Shown here: positions 41,441-49,241 of the stretch, piece by piece
How the letters are laid out: the number at the start of each line of letters is the position of its first letter
Numbering within the stretch: position 1 is the stretch's first letter
Source: an uncultured Naasia sp.
GTDB taxonomy: Bacteria > Actinomycetota > Actinomycetes > Actinomycetales > Microbacteriaceae
Assembly (NCBI GenBank): GCA_913778905.1
Contig: CAJYYA010000014.1
Span: 1-64,000, forward strand
Reading direction: 5' to 3'
Length of the DNA stretch: 64,000 bases
The notes under the pieces: model-generated
Seen by the model: only the letters and a program-made list of their open reading frames with translations
What the model was told of the DNA's origin: nothing
The model's database searches: none
Translations under genes and position numbers: made by a program

Positions 41441-42199
41441 ATGTCAGGAAAGCTGGAAGGCCGTGTCGCATTCGTCACGGGAGCGGGCTCCGGGATGGGA
41501 CAGGCCATCTCCTACCGCTTCGCCGATGAGGGAGCAAAGGTCGTCGCCGTCGACGTCAACCCCGAGACGGCAGCGGCCACGGCCGCGACCATCGTCGAGC
41601 GCGGTGGGGAAGCGGTCTCCGCGGGAGCGGATGTCCGCGACAAGGAGCAGGTCGCCGCCGCGGTCAAGGTCGGTCTCGATGCCTTCGGCGGATACTCGAC
41701 GCTCATCCTCAACGCGGGGATCTTCGACAACCAGACTCCGCTGTTGGAGTGCGATGACGACCTCTGGGAGCGCGTCATCGGCATCAACCTGCTCTCCGCG
41801 TACATCGTCACCAAGGCCGTGCTGCCCCACATCATCGAGGGCGGCGGCGGGACCGTGGTGACCACCGCCTCAGTGGCGTCCTTCCTCGCAGGCTCGGGAG
41901 GAGCGGCCTATACGACGTCGAAGCACGGCATCCTCGGGTTCACCAAGCAGCTCGCGCTCGACTACGCCTCGAAGAACGTGCGCGCCAACGCGATCTGCCC
42001 CGGAGCCGTCGATACGGGTCTGACCCGTCCGTTCTGGGAGGCCGACCCCTCTTCGCTCGAACTCTTCTCAGCGGTTCCCGCTCGCCGGGTGGGCGACGCG
42101 GACGACATCGCACGTCTCGCGGTGTTCCTCGCGAGCGACGACTCGTCATTCATCTACGGGCACGGTGTCGTCATCGACGGCGGCTTCATGCTCACCTGA
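41441..42199 (+). CDS. SDR-family oxidoreductase
   Basis: The 252-residue classical SDR has VTGAGSGMGQAISYRFA near 13-29, the NAG motif in LILNAGIFDNQTPLLE, catalytic Ser in TTASVASF and YTTSK near 154-158. NAICPGAVDT follows, and the C-terminus is GVVIDGGFMLT. It is probably an alcohol or ketone dehydrogenase of the pathway. TAAGGAG at about 41428-41434 fixes the ATG. The in-frame ATG at 41141 lies within the PRISE gene. It is the last enzyme gene of the third operon before the MFS transporter. Confidence 0.92.
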   Translation: MSGKLEGRVAFVTGAGSGMGQAISYRFADEGAKVVAVDVNPETAAATAATIVERGGEAVSAGADVRDKEQVAAAVKVGLDAFGGYSTLILNAGIFDNQTPLLECDDDLWERVIGINLLSAYIVTKAVLPHIIEGGGGTVVTTASVASFLAGSGGAAYTTSKHGILGFTKQLALDYASKNVRANAICPGAVDTGLTRPFWEADPSSLELFSAVPARRVGDADDIARLAVFLASDDSSFIYGHGVVIDGGFMLT

Positions 42200-42219
42200 C
42201 CCGATCCGGACTCGCAGAC

Positions 42220-43410
42220 GTGAGGAGCCCACGGACGCCGCGCTCGCCACTGCACGGGGGGCATCACCGTTCGTGGGCTTCCTCGTCTCGCCAACTCGCC
42301 GCCGTCGCATCGTTGACCGTAGCGATCGCCTACCTTCCACAACCGCTCCTGGCGTCCATGGCCGAGGGCCTCGGAGTCGGGGTGGGCGACGCGGGAGCGA
42401 TCGTCGTCGCGGCCCAGCTCGGCTACGCGTTGGGGATTCTGCTGCTCGTGCCGCTCTCGGATGGCCTTCGGCCGCGTAGACAGATACCCGTCCAGATCTG
42501 TCTCAGCGCGGGAGCACTGCTCGTGGCAGCCGCCGCCCACAGTCTGTGGATCGCCTGCATCGCAGTGTTCTTGGCCGGCTTCTTCACGAACTCCGCGCAA
42601 ATCATCGTGGCGACGGTGGCTCGTCACGGTCCGGTGTCGGGAGTGGCGCCCTCCATCGCGCTGATCGGGTCGGGCGTTCTCGTCGGCATCTTCGGAGGGC
42701 GCTTGGTGGCCACGATCGTCGAGGAAGCCCACGGATGGCGTGCCGTATACGTCGTGTTCGCTGTGTTGGCGCTCGGGGCTGCGCTGTGGCAACTGCGTCT
42801 GATCGGCCCGGACATCGCTCCCGAGAACGTTCGGTGGCGCGGCGCGTTCGTGTCCACTTTCTCCAGAGCATTGACACGTGTGCCCGAGTCGGGGAGAGCA
42901 GGCATATGCCAAGGGCTCGTCTTCGTCGCGTTCAACTCGGTCTGGGCGACGGTCGCGGCAGGCATCCCGGGGGGAGGGGGAGCCCCTGCCGTGTTCGGGA
43001 TCGTCGTTGCACTGGTCGGCTTGCTGACGGCGGGGCTGGTGCCCGTCGCCCGGCGAGTCGGGCTGCGCTGGGCCTTGGGAGGCGTCGTCGCGGGATGCGT
43101 GGTACTGGCGATCGGTTCCGAATCCGCGCCCGCCGTGGTGACGGGTCTCCTGCTTGTCACTCTCGGGGGGCAGGTGTGTCAAGTGACCCACCAGGCAGCC
43201 CTGCTGCGTTCGGCCGGCGATCAGGCGGGAGCGGTGAACACCCTCTATCTGTTCATCGTCTTCCTGGGAGGCGCGGTGGGAGCCGGGGTGGGCGCTGCCC
43301 TTCTCGCGATGTGGGGTTTCGGGGCGGTCGCCCTGTTCGCGACAGCCGCTGCCGTGCTCAGCTGTCTCATCCTCCTGCTCCCGGGGGAGCGCTCGACCGC
43401 GACCCGCTGA
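42220..43410 (+). CDS. MFS transporter
   Basis: The 396-residue major facilitator protein has about 12 hydrophobic segments and the loop 2-3 motif LSDGLRPRRQIPVQ near 79-92. It resembles drug/metabolite exporters of the DHA1 type. The GTG at 42220 lies 20 bases after the SDR gene; GTG or other codons slightly downstream could also serve, because the first 25 residues are polar and poorly conserved. It may export an intermediate or import a substrate of the catabolic locus, or be unrelated. No operator copy precedes it. Confidence 0.85.
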   Translation: MRSPRTPRSPLHGGHHRSWASSSRQLAAVASLTVAIAYLPQPLLASMAEGLGVGVGDAGAIVVAAQLGYALGILLLVPLSDGLRPRRQIPVQICLSAGALLVAAAAHSLWIACIAVFLAGFFTNSAQIIVATVARHGPVSGVAPSIALIGSGVLVGIFGGRLVATIVEEAHGWRAVYVVFAVLALGAALWQLRLIGPDIAPENVRWRGAFVSTFSRALTRVPESGRAGICQGLVFVAFNSVWATVAAGIPGGGGAPAVFGIVVALVGLLTAGLVPVARRVGLRWALGGVVAGCVVLAIGSESAPAVVTGLLLVTLGGQVCQVTHQAALLRSAGDQAGAVNTLYLFIVFLGGAVGAGVGAALLAMWGFGAVALFATAAAVLSCLILLLPGERSTATR

Positions 43411-43520
43411 TACGGTCCGCAGGGGTTCGGGAACCTGTCGGACGCGGCACGTAAGCTCTCGCATCGGCCTGCGGGCCGACGCGCGACATCCGCCCCACCG
43501 GCGGCTCACGAGAGGATCCC

Positions 43521-44555
43521 ATGGACGGCACCCAAGTCCCGATCGCATTCCAGATCGGCGCCTACGTCGTCCTCGGAGTGATCCTCGTCGCCGACCTGGT
43601 GCTGGCCTACCGGCGACCGCACGTGCCGTCGACGCGGGAATCATCGCTGTGGGTCGGGTTCTACGTCGCGCTCGCGCTCATCTTCGCGGGGATCCTGTTC
43701 GCCATCGCGGGCGGCGAGACCGCAGGACAGTTCGTCGCGGGCTGGCTCACCGAGTACAGCCTCAGCATCGACAACCTGTTCGTATTCGTCATCATCATGG
43801 CGAGCTTCAAGGTGCCGAAGAAGTATCAGCAGGAGATCCTGATGGTCGGCATCATCCTGGCGCTGGTGTTCCGGGGTGTCTTCATCGCGTTGGGCTCGGC
43901 GATCATCGAGAACTTCAGCGCCGTGTTCTATCTGTTCGGCGCGTTCCTCATCTACACCGCGATCACGCAGGCGTTCGGCAAGGAGGACGACGACTCGTCC
44001 GACAGCTTCCTCATCCGCTTCCTGCGCAAGCGGATCCCGATCACCGAGGAGTATGACCGGAACAAGCTGCGCACCGAGGTCGACGGCAAGAAGGTGCTGA
44101 CGCCCGTCATCCTGGTCTTCGTCTCGCTGGGGGCCACCGACCTGCTCTTCGCGCTCGACTCGATCCCCGCGATCTTCGGCATCACGACCAGTCCGTTCCT
44201 GGTCTTCACGGCCAACATCTTCGCCCTCATGGGCCTGCGCCAGCTCTACTTCCTGCTCGGCGACCTGATCGACAAGCTCGTCTATCTCAAGTACGGCATC
44301 GCGTTCATCCTCGCCTTCATCGGCGTGAAGCTCGTCCTGCACGCTCTCCACGAGAACGAGCTGCCGTTCATCAATGGCGGGGAGGGCGTCGAATGGGCCC
44401 CGGAGATCGGCACTTTGACCTCTCTCGGCGTCATCATCGGTGCGATGGCCGTCGCCACGATCGCGAGCCTGGTGAAGATGAAGCGCGATCCGTCCCTGCC
44501 CGACCCGAAGGACGCGGTGCGCTCCTCGGCGCCCACCGACGAAACACCTCGCTGA
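43521..44555 (+). CDS. TerC family integral membrane protein
   Basis: The 344-residue membrane protein has TerC features: WLTEYSLSIDNLFVFVIIMASFKVP near 74-98, FYLFGAFLIYTAITQAF, and the conserved FVSLGATDLLFALDSIPAIFGIT near 197-219. Asp residues within the helices are thought to bind metal. Members (Alx/MeeF-like) are linked to manganese export or metal insertion during protein secretion. GAGAGGA precedes the ATG. It is a single gene between the catabolic locus and the signalling locus. No manganese riboswitch of the yybP-ykoY type is recognisable upstream. Confidence 0.93.
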   Translation: MDGTQVPIAFQIGAYVVLGVILVADLVLAYRRPHVPSTRESSLWVGFYVALALIFAGILFAIAGGETAGQFVAGWLTEYSLSIDNLFVFVIIMASFKVPKKYQQEILMVGIILALVFRGVFIALGSAIIENFSAVFYLFGAFLIYTAITQAFGKEDDDSSDSFLIRFLRKRIPITEEYDRNKLRTEVDGKKVLTPVILVFVSLGATDLLFALDSIPAIFGITTSPFLVFTANIFALMGLRQLYFLLGDLIDKLVYLKYGIAFILAFIGVKLVLHALHENELPFINGGEGVEWAPEIGTLTSLGVIIGAMAVATIASLVKMKRDPSLPDPKDAVRSSAPTDETPR

Positions 44556-44575
44556 CCGGCGCGTGTCGGGGAATG

Positions 44576-44581
44576 TAGCGT
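44576..44581 (+). promoter_or_regulatory. -10 element for leaderless PP2C gene
   Basis: TAGCGT (TAnnnT) lies 6 bases before the ATG at 44588. No Shine-Dalgarno sequence is present. The spacing puts the transcription start at or next to the start codon. Confidence 0.55.
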
Positions 44582-44587
44582 GTAGCC

Positions 44588-45433
44588 ATGTCGACCGGAG
44601 CTGACGCGCGCAAGCGCGTGGAGTTGCCCGGCGGATCCACCGCCGAGGTCAGGATCGTCGGACACACCGACACGGGGCACGTCCGTCGCGCCAACGAGGA
44701 TTCCTTCCTCGCCCGCTTCCCGCTCGGCATCGTCGCCGACGGCATGGGCGGGCACGAGCACGGGGCCCGGGCGAGCAATGCCATCGTCGAAACCCTCGCC
44801 CGCCTGGTCGGCGACAGCCTGCCGACCGCTGACGACGTGATCGGCGCCCTCCACGACGCCAACGAGCGTGTGCTCGGAGACGCCGGCGCCGAGCATCGCT
44901 CGGGCAGCACCGTGACAGGGGTCTGCCTCATCCAGGACGCCCACGGCGCCGACGTGAACTGGCTCGTCGTCAACGTCGGCGACTCGCGCGTCTACAGCTG
45001 GGACGGCCGGTATCTCGAGCAGATCAGCGTCGACCATTCGCTCGTGCAGGAACTCGTCGACGAGGGGCTGATCACCGCCGATCAGGCGTCGTGGCACCCC
45101 GATCGCAATGTCATCACGCGCGCCGTGGGCACCGACGTGCTCGTCGACATCGATGTCTGGCTCCTCCCCGCGAACGGGTCGCAGACGTTCCTCGTCTGTT
45201 CGGACGGCATCACGAAAGAGCTCGGCGACGCTCAGATCGCGTCCATCCTCGCGGCCCACGACCACGAAGACGTCACGGTCGCCGAAGCCCTCGTCGAGGC
45301 GGCCCTCGCGGTCGGTGGGCGCGACAACGCGACAGCGGTCGTCGTGGAGTTCGAGCGCGACGCGGCCTTCGACGATCACACGACGGGGCAGCGCTCGCCC
45401 GCGATCCTGGAAGACACCCGGCCTCGCGGCTGA
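44588..45433 (+). CDS. PP2C-family Ser/Thr protein phosphatase
   Basis: The 281-residue phosphatase has the PPM metal motifs RRANEDSF near 34-41, VADGMGGHEHG near 49-59, and NVGDSRVYSWDGRYLEQISVDHS near 135-157. FLVCSDGITKEL and GGRDNATAVVVEF complete the set. The Asp ligands for two Mn2+/Mg2+ ions are all present. It should reverse phosphorylation by the kinase encoded at 46719. It is the first gene of the signalling locus and appears leaderless. It is cytoplasmic, with no membrane segment. Confidence 0.94.
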   Translation: MSTGADARKRVELPGGSTAEVRIVGHTDTGHVRRANEDSFLARFPLGIVADGMGGHEHGARASNAIVETLARLVGDSLPTADDVIGALHDANERVLGDAGAEHRSGSTVTGVCLIQDAHGADVNWLVVNVGDSRVYSWDGRYLEQISVDHSLVQELVDEGLITADQASWHPDRNVITRAVGTDVLVDIDVWLLPANGSQTFLVCSDGITKELGDAQIASILAAHDHEDVTVAEALVEAALAVGGRDNATAVVVEFERDAAFDDHTTGQRSPAILEDTRPRG

Positions 45434-45459
45434 CGACCGAGAACGACACGGGACGATTG

Positions 45460-46722
45460 ATGGGGACGAACGTGGAAACGACGCGGGACGACGACTGGGG
45501 TGCGAGCTACACGGTGGCGGACACCGGATGGCTCCTCCTGGCGCGCCCGGGCTCGGCCCTGCTCATCGACTCCGCCGACGACGCGTCGACGGACGCGCTC
45601 GGCGAGGCGCTCGCGGCCGCGGATCCGGGTGGAGCCGTGCTCGGTCGGTTGCTCGCCTCGGGTCTCGCAGGACTGCCGTCGTTCGCTTTCGCCGAGACGA
45701 CGGGCACCGGGTGGCGCGTCATGGTGCGCGGAACAGCATCGGTTCTCACCGGCGACGAGCGGGTCGACGGCGGCGACTACACGACCTGGGCCGAGCGGCT
45801 GCTCTCCGGTGACGAGATCTCGCTGCAGGGAGGGCCCGCCTCCGGCGGTCGTCGACTGCGCCTCCGCGACGGGGTCGTTCCGACGAACTCGGTGACGTTG
45901 CGCTCCGGCCGCGCTCCGGCCACAGCGCCCGTCGCGGTCGGGTCCGTCGAGGAACCGGCGCAGCCCGCGACCAGTTCTGTCGACCCGGAGGCGGCCTCCG
46001 TCGCCGCGCCCGAGTCCGCCGCTGCCGAGCCCGCCACCGAGCCCGAGCCCGCTCCGATCATCACCGTCCCGCCGATCGTCGCGGCTCCGCCTGCGCCGAC
46101 CCCGGTCTCGGAGAACACCATCGCCGAATTCACCTCGTCGGGACCGGGCGACGCCTACGCCCATCTGTTCGAAGAGACGGTCGTGCGCCCCATCGAATCG
46201 GCGGCGGTCCGCGAACCCGACGAGACGGAGGAGTCGGCACCCTCTGCAGCTCCGATGGATTCGGGAGAGCACGACGGCATGACCGTCCTCAGCGGTGATC
46301 TCCAGAAGCTCCGTCAGCAGGCCGCAGCGGAGAACGCGCAGCGCGGCGGGGGAGCAGCGGGCGCCGACAAGACGCCGCGTCTGGTCCTGGTGTTCTCGAC
46401 CGGCCAGCGCGAGGCGCTCACGGGATCCGTCATCGTCGGCCGGTCGCCTTCGGCGTCCAAGGTCTCGGCGGGCAGCATCCCGCGCCTCGTCGCCATCCCC
46501 GACGACCCCGACCTGTCTCGCAGTCACGCCCGCGTCGATCTGAGCGGCGACTCCGCCGTCGTCACCGACCTGCATTCCGTCAACGGCACGAGCATCCAGC
46601 TCCCCGGCCAGGCACCGCAACGCCTCCGCGCCGGTGTGCCGTCGACCGTCCTGGCGGGGACCGTCATCGATCTCGGCGGCGGCCTCACCATCACCGTGAC
46701 GGATGAGGCGGATCTCGGATGA
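45460..46722 (+). CDS. FHA-domain protein with candidate phospho-acceptor threonine
   Basis: The 420-residue protein has an N-terminal domain of unknown family (about 10-155) and a Pro/Ala/Glu-rich linker. The C-terminal FHA domain (about 305-415) shows VIVGRSPSASK, then DPDLSRSHARVDL and HSVNGTSIQL, the phosphothreonine-binding GR, SRSH and NGT motifs. EETVVRP at 238-244 resembles the kinase target site of GarA/Odhl-like proteins, with T240 as acceptor. It probably binds the phosphorylated kinase and is itself a substrate. The ATG at 45460 is chosen; a GTG 12 bases on is possible. It overlaps the kinase gene by ATGA. Confidence 0.87.
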   Translation: MGTNVETTRDDDWGASYTVADTGWLLLARPGSALLIDSADDASTDALGEALAAADPGGAVLGRLLASGLAGLPSFAFAETTGTGWRVMVRGTASVLTGDERVDGGDYTTWAERLLSGDEISLQGGPASGGRRLRLRDGVVPTNSVTLRSGRAPATAPVAVGSVEEPAQPATSSVDPEAASVAAPESAAAEPATEPEPAPIITVPPIVAAPPAPTPVSENTIAEFTSSGPGDAYAHLFEETVVRPIESAAVREPDETEESAPSAAPMDSGEHDGMTVLSGDLQKLRQQAAAENAQRGGGAAGADKTPRLVLVFSTGQREALTGSVIVGRSPSASKVSAGSIPRLVAIPDDPDLSRSHARVDLSGDSAVVTDLHSVNGTSIQLPGQAPQRLRAGVPSTVLAGTVIDLGGGLTITVTDEADLG

Positions 46723-48431
46723 GGCGGCTTCCTCAAACCCCGCCTGAGCTGCGCGGGTACAGCTTCGTCAAACTGCTCGGGACCGGCGGATTCTCCGACG
46801 TGTTCCTCTACGAACAGGCGCTGCCGAAGCGCAACGTCGCGGTCAAGGTGCTGCTGGCCGACGATCTGGCGCCCGCCTCGCGCGACGCGTTCGTCGCCGA
46901 GGCAAACCTCATGGCCCAGCTGTCGGCGCATCCTTACATCGTCACGATCTTCCACGCCGACGTGACCGACGACGAACGCCCCTACTTCGTCATGGAGTAC
47001 TGCTCCGGGCCCAGCCTCGCCGAGCGGTACAAGCGCGAGACGTTCTCGGTCTCCGATGCCCTGCGCATCGGGGTGCGGCTGTCGGGGGCCATCGCGACCG
47101 CGCACGCGGCCGGGATCCTCCACCGCGACATCAAGCCCGGCAACGTGCTCACCAACGACTACGGCTGGCCCGCGCTCACCGACTTCGGCATCTCGTCGAG
47201 CCTCGAGGAGGAGCTGCCGGTCCACACGACGACGGCCGGCACCGGTCTCGAGGCCGGGGGCACCACCGGGGGCGGCGCGTCCGTCGGCCTGAGCGTGCCC
47301 TGGTCGCCGTCAGAGATGTTCGAGGACGACCCCCAGCCCGACGTCCGCAGCGACGTCTTCTCGCTCGCCGCCACCATCTGGACCCTCCTCGCCGGCCGGT
47401 CGCCGTTCGAGATCCCGGGCCGTTCGAACGGCACGCTCGACCTCATCGGGCGGATCGAACGCGGCGCCATCACGCCACTCGGTCGCGACGATGTGCCGCG
47501 CTCGCTGGTGGCCGTGCTGCAGAAGGGCATGTCGCTGCGCAGTGCCGACCGTTTCGCGACGGCGATCGACTTCGGACGGGCCCTGCAGCGCGTCGAGCTG
47601 GAGCTCGGCTACTCGCCGACCACCATCGAGGTCCCGAACCTCGAGCTCGAACAGGTCGCCGTCGACGGCGGCGAGGATGGCGACGAGACCCGGGTTCGTT
47701 CAGTCGCGACCATCGAAGCCCAGCCGCTCGCCCCTGCGTCGCCGACGATGCCCGGTCGGATCGAGGCTCCCGCCTCCCCGCCGTCCGAGGAGCCCACGCG
47801 CGCGCGAAGCGTCACGACCATCCAGCCCGAGTCGATCCCTCGAACGGACGCGTCGGAGGTCGTCGATCGGACTCAGCTGCGGCGTCCGGCGACGCCCGCC
47901 TCCGAGGACACCGTCGCCCGGCCCCGTGTGCCGGTTCCGCCGCCTCCCGCAGCGCCCGCTCCCACCGAGGCCCCGCCGGAAGCGAGCCCCGATCCTGCAC
48001 GCCGGCGCTCGCGCCGCGGTCTCGTGACGACGCTCGTGATCGTCGGCGCGCTCGTGGTGGTCGGCGGTGGCGTCACGGCGGCGATCCTCAGCACGGGGGT
48101 TCCCGAGCCGGAGACGACGAACCAGGCGAGCGGCGGCACCGGAGGAGACCCCGCCGACGCGATCGTGGGCGGCGGCGTCCCGGCTCCGACCGACGGTGCG
48201 GCGACCCGCGGCGACGGCAACACCTCCGTGACCTTCGTCTGGAAGAACCCCGCCCCTCAGGACGGCGACGCCTACCGGTGGTGGAGGTCGGAGCAGCCGG
48301 GGTCGGTCAATGCGACGAAGGAGGCCCTCGCCACCATCGCTCCCGTCGACCCTGCTTCGCGCGTCTGCATCACCGTCGAGCTCCTGCGCGGCGGCAAGAC
48401 CGGCACACCTGCGGAGTTCTGCAACCCGTGA
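46719..48431 (+). CDS. Membrane-anchored Ser/Thr protein kinase (PknB-type)
   Basis: The 570-residue kinase has the glycine loop LLGTGGFSDVF near 18-28, catalytic K43, HRDIKPGN at 135-142 and DFG at 155-157. The kinase domain ends near 290. A linker follows with two similar segments, TRVRSVATI (324-332) and TRARSVTTI (360-368), and a basic stretch. The transmembrane helix is at about 434-457. The extracytoplasmic tail of about 110 residues lacks PASTA repeats and has two Cys. It should sense or dock to the surface and phosphorylate the neighbouring FHA proteins. Both ends are coupled by overlaps. Confidence 0.94.
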   Translation: MRRLPQTPPELRGYSFVKLLGTGGFSDVFLYEQALPKRNVAVKVLLADDLAPASRDAFVAEANLMAQLSAHPYIVTIFHADVTDDERPYFVMEYCSGPSLAERYKRETFSVSDALRIGVRLSGAIATAHAAGILHRDIKPGNVLTNDYGWPALTDFGISSSLEEELPVHTTTAGTGLEAGGTTGGGASVGLSVPWSPSEMFEDDPQPDVRSDVFSLAATIWTLLAGRSPFEIPGRSNGTLDLIGRIERGAITPLGRDDVPRSLVAVLQKGMSLRSADRFATAIDFGRALQRVELELGYSPTTIEVPNLELEQVAVDGGEDGDETRVRSVATIEAQPLAPASPTMPGRIEAPASPPSEEPTRARSVTTIQPESIPRTDASEVVDRTQLRRPATPASEDTVARPRVPVPPPPAAPAPTEAPPEASPDPARRRSRRGLVTTLVIVGALVVVGGGVTAAILSTGVPEPETTNQASGGTGGDPADAIVGGGVPAPTDGAATRGDGNTSVTFVWKNPAPQDGDAYRWWRSEQPGSVNATKEALATIAPVDPASRVCITVELLRGGKTGTPAEFCNP

Positions 48432-49159
48432 CACCGCCGCTGAAGGTCGAATACTGCGGCGAGTGGTTCACCGTCGACGGGTCGATCGAGTTCGGGATCG
48501 GGCGCGAGGCCGAGCTGACGATCGACGAGAACCCCTACCTGCACCGCCGATTCCTGCTGCTGCGCCACGAATACGGGATGTGGTGGCTCGTCAATGCGGG
48601 TGCGCTCCTCTCCGCCACGGTCACCGATGCATCGGGGCTCGTGCAGGCCTGGTTGGCGCCCGGCGCGAAGCTCCCCCTGGTCTTCCCGGTCATGCACGTC
48701 ATGTTCAGCGCCGGGTCGACGACGTACGACTTCACGATCCACCTCGAGAGCGACTTCTTCGACACCGCGGCCACCGCGCAGGAAGCCGGAGGGTCGACGA
48801 CCATCGTCCCGGTCACGCTGACGACGAGTCAGCGTCGCCTGGTGGTCGCACTCGCGGAGCACGTGCTCACCCAGAACGTGCCGGGGCGCGGCACCATCCC
48901 GACCTCCGCGGAGGCCGCGGAACGTCTGGGGTGGACCATGACGACCTACAACCGCAAGCTCGACAACGTATGCGAGAAGCTCGACCGGCTCGGGGTACAG
49001 GGACTGCGGGGCGGACGCGGCAAGTTGGCGACCAACCGGCGGGCGCGGCTGGTCGAGTACGCCGTGGCGACCCATCTCGTGGGGCCCGAGGATCTCGCTC
49101 TCCTCGACCATAACGATCCAGTGAATTCTCAGGATGGGGAGCTCTCCCCATCGCCATAA
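48428..49159 (+). CDS. Degenerate FHA-like protein with C-terminal winged-helix domain
   Basis: The 243-residue protein appears to have two domains. The N-terminal half (EFGIGREAELTIDENPYLHRRFLLL, about 20-44) follows the FHA beta-sandwich layout but lacks the Ser of the SxxH motif, so phosphothreonine binding is doubtful. The C-terminal half (LTTSQRRLVVALAEHVLTQ, AEAAERLGWTMTTYNRKLDNVCEKLDRLGV) looks like a winged helix-turn-helix of the LuxR/GerE-like or OmpR-like type. It may couple kinase signalling to transcription. The GTG overlaps the kinase stop by GTGA. It precedes the giant surface-protein gene. Confidence 0.75.
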   Translation: MTPPLKVEYCGEWFTVDGSIEFGIGREAELTIDENPYLHRRFLLLRHEYGMWWLVNAGALLSATVTDASGLVQAWLAPGAKLPLVFPVMHVMFSAGSTTYDFTIHLESDFFDTAATAQEAGGSTTIVPVTLTTSQRRLVVALAEHVLTQNVPGRGTIPTSAEAAERLGWTMTTYNRKLDNVCEKLDRLGVQGLRGGRGKLATNRRARLVEYAVATHLVGPEDLALLDHNDPVNSQDGELSPSP

Positions 49160-49241
49160 TCCACAGGTGCGGGGTACGTTCGAGAGTCGTTCGTGTACAG
49201 ATGTGTCGACACGCGTCTAGCTGACTGGGAGAAAGACACGT

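Noticed and set aside
23308-42199. Assignment of the catabolic locus as a steroid-degradation (kstD/hsa) cluster
   Set aside because: Only the KstD-like flavoprotein and Ltp2/DUF35-like pair recall steroid pathways. KshAB, HsaABCD and Mce genes are absent, so steroid is left as one option.
43411-43520. Possible manganese (yybP-ykoY) riboswitch upstream of TerC
   Set aside because: No match to the conserved yybP-ykoY core is seen. The TCGGCC-TGCG-GGCCGA hairpin at 43464-43479 is more likely a terminator for the MFS gene.
49203-49212. Palindrome GTGTCGACAC as operator for the giant gene
   Set aside because: A 10-bp perfect palindrome containing a SalI-type core is expected by chance in GC-rich DNA. 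No second copy at a related gene was found.
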